64,000 nt of DNA from Acanthaster planci (lineage: Eukaryota; Echinodermata; Asteroidea; Valvatida; Acanthasteridae): NCBI RefSeq assembly GCF_001949145.1, contig NW_019091559.1:450483-514482 (forward strand). The letters are read 5' to 3'. Positions 36,265 through 47,200 of the stretch are shown piece by piece. Position 1 is the first letter of the stretch. Each line of letters starts with the position of its first letter. The translations under genes were made by a program, and so were the position numbers. Below the pieces are notes generated by a model, which worked only from the letters and a program-made list of their open reading frames with translations, searched no databases and had not been told where the DNA came from.

Positions 36265-36974
36265 GGAGAATATATGCAACTAATGCCCAAGCTGCATGCA
36301 AGGGCATTTATCAGCGCTCAGTCCCCTGAGCCGGTCCTAAACGTGAGACTGGCCAAACATTATATTTTTCCCATTCACGAATACCTTTTGTAGTGAGTGA
36401 GTAACAAGGGGTGAACATGTGACAGATTTCCAACAATTTGTTCTAGAATTTGGTTTAATTTTCCCAAACACCCCGTTCCATTTCATTTTACAGTTGTCCA
36501 AAAGAACCTCCTTATATGGACATTGTGCACGCGTGGCGAGTTTCATGCACACAGACTCTTGACCAATCAGAATAGATTAAACTGTCCCGTATCCAGGCGT
36601 CAGTGGGTGATTTACTTAGCGGGCATTATCAAATGTTTCTGCACGGTTCCACGTTGTTGCATAAGGGGACTGTCTGAGGTATTTCCAAATTCAGGTTAAA
36701 ACGTCTAGTCATCACCAAGGAAACTGTCTGCCAACTCTAAATTTAAACTTAGTGACAAACTTGCATTTATGGCCTTGACAGCTTATTTATAAACAGTTGC
36801 CAATATCGGTAGATTTCGTCGATGACAGTGTCAAGCAAATACTAAACTCAGTATTCGAATGACTCTACGAATCAATGTAACATTCTTGCCTTACATGGAA
36901 GCAATTGCCAATAACGGAACTCAATGTGGCTTTTATAATAGACTTCAGTGTTCCTTTGACAGACTAATTGCTGA

Positions 36975-36985
36975 TTTATTTTATT
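36975..36985 (-). terminator. Polyadenylation signals, gene 3
   Basis: Two overlapping-type AATAAA hexamers on the minus strand (36985-36980 and 36980-36975), about 85-95 nt after the gene 3 stop codon, a typical distance for a short 3' UTR. Confidence 0.5.
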
Positions 36986-37067
36986 GGTCCCATTTCATAA
37001 CCAATCTGGTATTAAAGTCTCTACATGGGTGACTGCAAACGATGTTTGAATGGAGGAAGTTTCCTTC

Positions 37068-38244
37068 TTAGGTCAAAGTTGAATATTCATCCTCGGTAGT
37101 AATTGCTGGTACCCCGGATACTTCTTTTCGGCCGCCACGGTTAACAGTGGAATATACATCGCCTTGAGGCGGGTCAGTGAGACTGTAAACACCTTCATTG
37201 ATAGGAATATTATGCCTAAGACCTCGATTATTTGTACGATTAAAGGCGCTGTATTCATTGGCTCTTGGTGGGTTTGTAACGCTGTAGACGCTGTCATCAG
37301 TTGGAACATTATTACTCGGGCGTCGATCGCCTGCACGATCGAAGGTGTTGTATTCATTGTTGTCTGGTGGGTTTGTAACGCTGTAGACGCCATCATCACT
37401 TTCAACATTCTTACTCGGGCGTCGATTGCCTGCGCGATTGAAGGTATTATATTCATTATTTTCCGCATCATCTGTGGGGTTGTAGATGCCGTCCTCGGTT
37501 GGGACATTCAAACTTGGACGTTGAGCGCCAGCATGATTGAGGGTGTCGTATGCGTTATCTGTAGGCGCCAGACTGTATTCGCCTTCATCATTATCAGAGG
37601 GATTCTCTAGTTGGTAGTAGTTATGATCTTGGCTTTCAGGCAGTTTTGTCGAAGGACCATCCACGCTGACGTACCCACTGATTCCAATTGGCTGCTTGCT
37701 TTGTATCGCTGGTGTACTGACATCACTGAACACAACCGCAGGAGCATCTACGTCAACATAATCGCTACGCCCCTTTTGATCCGAATCCCCAACAGCTGTA
37801 GCTGGAGCATCTACGTCCACGTACTCGCTGTCCTTCGTCAGGTTTTTTAGCTTGAGTTGCGGATTAGTTGCCTTGGAAACCCCAGCACCAATCCGCTGAC
37901 CAGCTGGTGGTGCCTTGTTCTCTGGTTGTACATACTCGTTCTCACTGCCATCTTTATCTGGTTTCGAACTGTTGTTTGGGATTAGGGTGTAAACCGCTGG
38001 GTCGTCATCACTGTCAGCCTCATTCTGAGTTTTCTTGAGGTCNTGTGTACACATCATTTCCACGCTGTGGTTTGTAAGCAGTGTATCCAGTAGCCGGGGT
38101 GGGTGTATTCTTGGTTTCGTTGCTGTAATTAGTGTCATGTAGGGCTTTGTGGAGGTCCCTTTTATCCTTGGACTTGTCCGGAGTGTATCCATTAGACTGA
38201 ATAGTAGCGTAACACTCTGATTCGCTGGCTGCCTGGTCGTTTGG
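37068..38244 (-). CDS. Gene 3 tail exon with 33-aa tyrosine repeats
   Basis: Opens PNDQAASESECYATI and ends EDEYSTLT before the stop at 37068-37070. With the N at 38043 removed its length is 1176 nt and the frame is continuous, as in gene 2, so the apparent frameshift there is probably a sequencing artefact. The region 37640-38230 differs from gene 2 at only a few percent of bases, while the 99-bp repeat half (37090-37530) differs more. The C-terminal EYSTLT is not shared with gene 2. Confidence 0.85.
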
Positions 38245-41200
38245 CTGTGTTGATACCAAAATAGAAATAAATCCCTCCACAGTTTTTTGTTTGGGCACTC
38301 TTATTCTTTAGTCAGCGAGGCAGTGAGATTTGAAATGTACAGGTGCTTTCATTTGTAAAAAGTAAATGGGGTTTTCCTTTTCACATTCAAAGATCATCCA
38401 GCTTAAATATATTAAAATTTTCGAGATTTTGTGTGTTGTAGCTTGAGAAATGTTTTGTCACTGCCGAATATGTACCTGTTATTTGTTAAATGTCAGTAAA
38501 AATGTTTTGAAGTAATTTTTATTACCTTTATGTCGGTATAGATATTATCAGCTTGTGGCTTTGAAACCCTTCTCTGACGAGCCGGTGTGATTGGTTTGAA
38601 AATGTCTTCAGTCACGTGATCATCATCGTCTACTGCATATGTTGGATTTACTGCCAAGAGATAAAATAACATTTTAACACATGGACTACAACCAAAATTT
38701 AATGCCCATTAAAAGTGCCCATTTACCGTCGGAGAGGTCACCTGAAATCACGAAAGAATTGGTCAGAATTGAGGGAAACGTTAATACAATTTCACTTTCC
38801 GTCGGTTTCTTATTTTGAAATCAAGAGAATAAACACTTTTAAAAATAAACCCCAACTACTGTAGCGAAAAAGTCAGTGGACTGTCCGCCAAGCTCATTGA
38901 TAAAAGTAATACCCTCAAAATAGTGTATATTAGAGAGTCCTGAGAGCCATGGAATTCCAGAATTGAAGAAATATGGCACCAGACCTCTCGCCCAGATTCA
39001 GGGCTTGCAGTTCCCAGCAATTAAAATACAACTAGGTCCGAAAGTAGCACTATTTGGCCGTTTTGCAGAGGTATGCATTTTCAAAATGGCTACCTTTTCC
39101 GGCACTGAAATTTTCTTCATTTTAGGGGTGGTCTGCTTTGAGTGAGAGTTTCTCAAAAATTCATAGGTCAACCCACTAAAAAAATGAAAGGAAAATGAAA
39201 AAGACATGTCAAACATCATTTTGCTGTCCAGCTTGAGCACCTGCGAGAGTTGTGAATATTTCGAAATAAATTGTGTTTAATAAAAGGATTTATCATTAGT
39301 GTACTTTTAGGGGTGCACCCCGAGAGAGAAGAACCGTCGCGTATTGTTAGCGAGTTTCAGCATTCAACCTCGTTGAAGTTTGGGCTGTGTGTTCGGCGGT
39401 CTGTGGAGGGCTGCGAACGGTGGGACTTTAGAAAAGTTCTTACCGATCTATCACTTTTAATAAAGTGGCAGTGAGTGTCAGGTTGAGAGGCTGTAGGTTG
39501 AGTAGAAGTGTATAGCAAATGTAAAGGCTTGTGGGATTTGAGAAGTAGGGAATAGGGATTTCGGGTCCAAACCACTTTCGGTCCGGTACTTACCCGATCC
39601 CTCTTGGCGGAAAAAGATTTTAAAAATCATCACTTCCCTTTCTTAGTCCGGTACCTACCCAACCCTCCTCGGTGGGGAAAAATAGAAGAGAACGATGCCT
39701 TAAAAGATATAAAAAATCCAAAATCCCAAAATCTGCCAAACCCCAAAATCCGCCAAACCACAAAATCCTGCCAAATTTCACTTCACATCAGCGAAGCAGA
39801 AGAAGATTTATGGGTACCGGACTAAAAGGGGTGTGGTGATATTTTTGATTTTTTTTCCACCAAGGGGGGTCGGGTAGGTATCGGACCGAAAGTGGTTTGG
39901 ACCCGAAATCCCTATTCCCTACTACTCTTGTGCAACGGTGTTCCAGGTGCGGGAATTGGGTTGCAGGGAGCACGTGGACCTTGTTGTGTGTTGTCACACT
40001 GAGGTTTACTCAAAGCTCCGAAACCTAAGCCAAGGTTTACAAGTCTCTAGGGTTCGCTACGAGGGTTTTCTCTTGTTTATTGAGCACTAGTGGGATGGCT
40101 CGCTTCCCGCAGCACCCGCTAGTGGCAACAAAGTAAGTAAAAGTAAGAAGTAATATTTTCCGATGACACCGCAATCTCTGGATTTGGACAAATTTCAGAC
40201 TGATGAAGCTCAATAAAGAGGCCAACTTCGCGCTGGGAGTGGACCAGTGAAGTGTAAAAGGCGCCTTCGAGAAATAGGAAGCAGACACCAACTCATGCCT
40301 TCTTTTGGGAATATTTCAGTTATTCCAAGCTACTTGATTTTGATGGAAGTAAAGTCTGCTGGGTTGGCCGTTCTACTTACCGTTCTTAGGATAGGAACGG
40401 TGTATTGAGGCTAATGTAAATGGAATGCATCGTTTGGACATAACACATTTTGTTTGCCGTTTAAAGTCCACACCAGATTATTCTATTGGCATAATTAAGA
40501 ACAGAAAAAATATATATAGACAAAACAAAAGATTATCCATTGGAAAAGTACACAAATTAACAGACGAAAATATCCTTGTTACTGTTAATCACAGTGGGAA
40601 CCAGTGAGAATTATTGTCACTGTGGGTTACTCGTTCAGATGCACAAGGGTTATTGCACAGAGTCTTTATGATTGGTCCTATAATCTTGTACATAAAGTGA
40701 CTGTTGTGCTGAGGTTTATTTAGCCATAAACCCTGGTGCAGGGTTAAAGATTCTCGGTGAGGTTGACTTACTGGAAGTGTAGGATAAAAAAACAGCTATT
40801 GTTCTTAAAGACACTGTTAGGTTTACCTGACATCGTAGATTGGTAGCCATGTTCACCGTCATTCCTTTAGGGTTGGTATATTTCCAACAAACGGACAGGC
40901 CTGGGACTAGAGTGCTTCGTTCGTGACGTAATCCCCCTTATATGTGCATAGCCGCCCATGTGCATGTTAGATTAGTTAAATATTTTTATGGGATTGTCCC
41001 CGCTAGCTGTTAGTGGGTACCTCAGGCCCCATCGACTGCTGGGCACCCCTTGCCGCACTACTCACCATTTATCGTGTGTGACTCAACAACGCGTGTATCT
41101 GATGTCAGCGGTTTGGTAGGCCTATGTCAAACAATGGAAAGCAAAAAAATATTATTAAACCAATATCAGAATAAATATATTCATGAAACAAAATATTTGT

Positions 41201-44200
41201 AGAAATTATAAATTCATGATAACTTTTGAACATTCTGAATTATATATTCATGTTATCATGAAATGTATTCATGTTAACTTAGGAAAACGTAATCTAATGG
41301 GATGTTTTACCGGGGATCCAATAATATTTACGCATCTGATTGCTTTAATACTTTTTCATTTAATTGTCAGAGGAACCTGTATTCAGTAACGAACGAGGTC
41401 AGGACTTCAGACTCACCCCTTGTTGCTCTTCTGTCTGCGTCTTGTCCACCAGATAAAGCCAACAACAAGTGCCACCAAGAAAAACAATACAGCCAGAGTG
41501 ACTGCCACGGGGATTCCGATCGGTACACCCACTTGGTCAGCTGGGTCTCTGCCCCCTCCAGAATCTGTTGTAGTCTTTGGTTTGTTAGTAGTAAGCCTTG
41601 TATTAGTGGGTCTCAAACCATCTGGTTGAGATGTTACTGTCAATAGTGTACTCTCTGCAGTTGTGGATTCCTGGTCATGGGACACACAGGTTAACTCTCC
41701 GTTGACGATCGTCAAATTGAATGGGGATTCATCTCCACTGCAGATACAGCTGAAATTGGATGGCCATACCGTTTCTATTGCACAAGCCAAAACAAAATCA
41801 CTATTGATATATTTTTGGCTATTCGTAATGTTGTGACAACAAAGATTAACCCAAACGCACTACAATGACTCACAATAGCAAAAGAGTTGACATCGACCAC
41901 GGAAGAAATGACATCAGTGGTAATAGCCATCACAGGCAAACACACCAGTAACAACAAACATTTGAATGCACGATTGAATAAAGTAATAATGTACTCAAGG
42001 AATGTGATTGGTGAATGTAAGGGAAATGTACATGTATGCGCAGGACAATAAATGTTTCCTTTCTACCATACTACCGGTATTGTGGAAACTGTAAAGTGCA
42101 GGACAAAAAGGTAGGCCTACTAAAGCGATTCAAACCTATGATTATATATGACAGACATTTACTTTCTAATAAGGCATATAACGAAAGTTGCCTGCTTAGT
42201 GAAGCACTCACCAGCGCTGTCTTCTTCAAACTGACTGATTTCGAGTTCACAGAACCCACAACCACATTTCACAGTTGTTTTCCTGTGACAGTAAACAGAA
42301 AGAAAACGTTCAGCCAATGAAGACGTGAACTGTACACTTGTGAAGAAAATAGAAAATCTGTGACGAAAATTTGCAGTCTCCATTGCCTAACTGATTATCA
42401 CTCTCCAATGGATCTTTCATAATTGTGTTCTGCATACTGGCCAATTTTGTTCCCAATTTCGAAGAGTCCTACTCAGTGAAATTAAAAAGAAGAACCACAT
42501 TGGAAAATCAGAATTCAAAACGCCAAGTTTTTTCATTAGTTTGGGATATTGGAACGAATTACCGCATTAATTCCAGGGAATTTCATTATTACTACGACCC
42601 TTATAGGGGCACATCTATTCTGAGGAGGCTAAAATAATAGCTGAGCAACCGATCTCACAAAATATACGCAGTTTTCCTGTTGCCTCCGACCCTGTCTGTA
42701 AACTCCATTACAAGAAGAAAGGGAAATTACAATAAAAGAAAAGAAAGAGGGGTAGTGAAAATTCTTTGTATTACTACATACCCATTTGTCTGCATAGAGC
42801 AGCCACATTCGTCGATGACATGCCTTGATTTGCATTCGCGTAACACGGGTGGAGAATAACCGTCATCGAGATCGTACAAACATAGGGCACCAGACCTTCC
42901 GAGCCGCACCAAATTGTCCGGTATCGTCGCAGGGCAGGACATAAATGCTTAGAAAAAGACAAAAACTGAATAAATAAATGTACTTTGACCTCAATCTTTG
43001 TTAACAAACCTCGCCTTCTTGGTTTATCAAAGTGAAACTACCGAAGGCAGGCCACCGTTATCGACAATGAAGTTGTAGGTCCAACAATGATGACTGTTTA
43101 AAAAAATCCTTGGCCGACTTGCCCAGAGGATTAAGAGGTACAGACAAAATCGGTAGAGTATGGTGTTCCATTCCCGCCATTTTGGCGTCGCGTCGTACCG
43201 TTGCTCCGACGCCACGACGCGACGGAGCCGTCGTAGCGTCCGGTCGTGCCGTCGCGTCGTGCCGTCGGCCTCGGGGCAATGGCAAGACGCGACGCTAATT
43301 TGGCGGGAATAGAACACCATAGTAGAGGAATGAACTTAATCCGGGTTGGCGCGCTCATCTCCGAGTGCGCGTCAAAGGACGTGACGGTCGTCATCCACAC
43401 CACCACTTGTTAACGCATAAGCAAGCCGTTTGCTGCTGAACTCATTTCCCTGATCTTCTTGCAAGCTTCAGTTCATTAATTCCAAATTGTTGCCCTGAAG
43501 AACTATACAACAAAACTGAAATTATAGATCTCTATGATTAAGGTCTAAACTTAGTTTTGATGCGTAGTTTGGTCGCCAGTCCAGGCATTTATGACCGCAC
43601 TGGATGGACTGTTTGTTGGTTTTTTATTTCCTTCTGAATTTCGTATGAATATTCATCAAAAGAATTAACTTCCACAATAACTTACCCTTCAATTCGTCGG
43701 GAGATTGGACCTCCTTACGTTCACAGATGTAGCCGAACAACCTACTGCATTTGTGGTCATTTAATTCGAATGACTGTGCATGGTTCAATCGAAGGCAGTA
43801 ATTGCCATGAGAACCATCAGATGAGTATGTAAATCTCGATAATGCTGGATTACCATCCATCCATCTGTACTCTGTAATATTATCGATCCAGATACGCCTC
43901 CATCTGCTGCCAACCTTATCTGTAATATAATCCAGCTCAGCTTTCGTTTGAATACGAAGAAGATGAGCGCCGTTCCTCTCGCAAGTTGTTTGGGCATCAT
44001 GCCATGACATTCGTGATGACCAGTTATAAAATCGATAGCAAGAATTTTCAAAGTCACAGAGGTATTCTGAAGAACCTGTACGAATGAAAAGTAATCAGTA
44101 AGGAAATGAATACAAATCTACTATGGAGGGGTTAAGTTTAATCACAGTTAATGAAACTAAGATCAGTCTGTCCTCAATACGTTCGAAGTCTATTTGAAAA

Positions 44201-47200
44201 GAAATTCCAGGTTGCACTGTTTTTATGTTATGTCTTATGTGGAGAAGAGAGACATCGGAAAAAGATAAAAATAGATTAAACAACACTGTCATACCAAAAC
44301 CGGATTTTTTTCTTTTTGTTTTTATCTGAACTGAATTTCACTGAACAAAATTTTTGAAGAGTCAGACATATTCCTGCGAGTTAACGAAGTTTTCAATTTC
44401 AAAAATGCGTTTTGAGTTACAGTCAGATTAGATACACTCTACCCTCATAGGGGAGCATCAAATGCCCTACGCTTACCATCAGATTCACCAGCTACTCTGG
44501 GTTGTTCACAAACAAAACGATATGAACGATCACAGTCGACAATATTTATGTCCAAGTGAACAGTATTAAGGTAGAAGCAGCTGGTACCATGGCTGTTCCT
44601 GACAGGCAACAACACGGGAGGTAGTAATGAACCATCTGGCCAAGTCGGTAAAGGAATCAGTCCAATCCAGTAATCAGTCTCATGAAGTGAGGACGAATGG
44701 GATGCAGTCATTTGCAAAAATTGTAGCTCGTCCTCCGATTCGATGTAAACGAGATGACCGTGGTTCTCAATGCAGTTCAATTGGGCATCATTGCGTGACT
44801 TGGAGTCATCGGTAACGAACCTGTAGCAGGATCCTCCATGAGATATGTTGAGTGTTTTGTCACACTCTGTAAAATGGAAAAAGTAATTTAAAAAATAGTC
44901 AATTGTCTTTGCTCAAGCATCGCTGTTATTTAATTAGTTTTTTATACACTATACCAGGTTCGTAACATTGCAGCGACGTCGAAAAGACTCTTTATTATGC
45001 AACATTCCATCGGTAGATATCTACTCTTGCATTAACAAGATCACTCTAAAGTTTGATCAAATTTAATAAAGATCCCTCACCATTAATGGGCGTCTGACAA
45101 GTCAAGCGCGAGGAATGTGGTGTACTCGAACATCTACATGTGACTTTGTTGTTTTCCCCTGCATGCGAACTGTTGAATTGGAAAAAAGAAAACAAATTAA
45201 GATTGGCAATAAGAGTATTCATTATAAGCACTGGTCTTCAGCTGGTATTGTTTTCATACGTGATCTTCTAGGTGACATGGGTTGCTTTCTATCACTGTCC
45301 GATTTTAGGGCCAAGTTCAATGTCCAGACCAATTTTATTGAATGTGGTGCGGTCTTAATATTAGTTAAGGCTGCTAATGGTGATTTGTTGACGAATAATA
45401 ACAACATTCCCTTTCCGTTTGTTACCTTCAACATGCATGTTCTCCTGTCATACAAAAGGGCTCTCGGAGACTCTGCGACTTTTTGTCTCTGCAAAAACTG
45501 TAGGTAGAACGTTTGTTGACAAATGGGAAAGGCAACTTGAACTCCACTATGACTTGGATGTTTAGTTTCAGGTTTTTAGTGTTCCTTTCACATGTACAGT
45601 GGACTCTAAGCTTAGACGGTTCCAGTTTAGATTAATCCACAGAATCCCTAATACTAACTCGTTTTTATGTAAAATTCATAAGTTGGATTCCAATGTCTGT
45701 ACCTTCTGTGAAAATGAAGAGGAAACCCTTATCCATATTTTTTGCAACTGTAATTATGTTAATTCTTACTGGAGTTCAATAGTAGATTGGATTAAGGACA
45801 AAACAAAGATAAAGTTTGTAATAGACAACCAACTTTTATTGTTCGGTGTTGTTGACACTAGACTCAAATGCCTCAGTATTATCCTTTTGGTTGCCAGATT
45901 TCAGATTTATAAAGCGAAAATGAACAGCAAACGTCCCTCGTTAGAAGTTTTGAAAAAAGAATATCCAGAGGCATTATCATTGTGGAAAATACTTGGCCTC
46001 TGTCAATGGTGATTGCCAAAATTTTTTTTGGTTGAAATGGCAAAATTACTCTTTCAAGTCTAATTCGAACAATTGCAGTTTGGCACAAAATTATTATGAT
46101 CTCTTATAACTGTATTGATTGCTATTGAGTTTGTGTTGATAAGAGAGAAATAAAAAGGTATCTCTGGAAAACAAAAGAAAACAATGCTGCGGTTAACACT
46201 ACTGCTGCGCTAAACGTGACTCCGGTTGCTGCTGTAAACACGGCTGCAGCATGATACTGCTTGTGTGGCTACCTATTGGTTAACTTCTACATAAATATAC
46301 AAAGCAAGATATGAGATGGAGAGAACCCCCTGCTTTACATTGGTCATTGTTTCACTTGAGTCTAAGGAATTCTTTTCAGGCATGAGGGGGGTGTTAGGTA
46401 ACAATAGTCTAGAGTTCTGGTTCTGGTTCTTTACTGCGCAACCACTTCAGTGGTTATCACGCGCAAATGAGTGTGTATTGCGATTGGACATCTTGGGGGT
46501 ATCCCTCTGTCTCAACTCAAACTTTCGCCTTGCAAATTAATTCACATAAAGTGAAAATTCTTAGTTATCATCACTATCTTTTTCAGCTTCTATTTGCCAC
46601 TGCAAGGCAAGGGCTAGTGAGACCAGCCCAAGCTGGTACAATTTTGGTCACGATACTTCTCGCTCCCTGAAGGCTTCCAATGAAATTGAGGGAAATCGAT
46701 TGAATCCTAATAGTATTTGATGGGGTTAAGCATTAAGGTCCAAAATATTTCTTGCAATCATGATTCACTAATTCTAGAATTGGATAAATAACCTTATAGC
46801 CTCAAAATCTGTTTATCTGTTTGTAATTTACAGCTAATTGTTTCGAGTTCAGCTCACAAGGTCAGTTTTTGCACCCTTTTACAAGACACCTCGTTCTGAT
46901 TTTATCCGGACTTTAATTAATGCCTGTAAACATAGACACTTAATATGCTATTTTGACATATAAAACTGCATTTTGTGAGTACATGCTTCCTGGGAAGGTG
47001 AGATGGTTTCTTAAATGTTTATGGTCCGATTAAAAGGGGCAGATACGTAAATACGGAGTTTGGGTTACCAGCGACGGAGGGTCGGGGGGGGGGCAGGAAA
47101 CCTTGTGACACTGCCAAAGATGTCTCTCAGTCACCTTCACTATTTGGGCCAGTTTCGTAGAATCCATGCATTTTTCCACTGCTATATGAAAATCGCTGCT

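Larger units (their letters stand above)
31159..36974. other. Intergenic region between genes 2 and 3
   Basis: No receptor exon recognised. It holds the DIRS-like relic (32470-33830), a tRNA-derived relic flanked by inverted repeats (34071-34191) and a MITE (36061-36264). Promoter elements for gene 2 cannot be identified with confidence. Confidence 0.55.

Noticed and set aside
43058-43406. Arg/Ala-rich minus- and plus-strand frames
   Set aside because: They are translations of the CG-rich MITE at 43161-43319.
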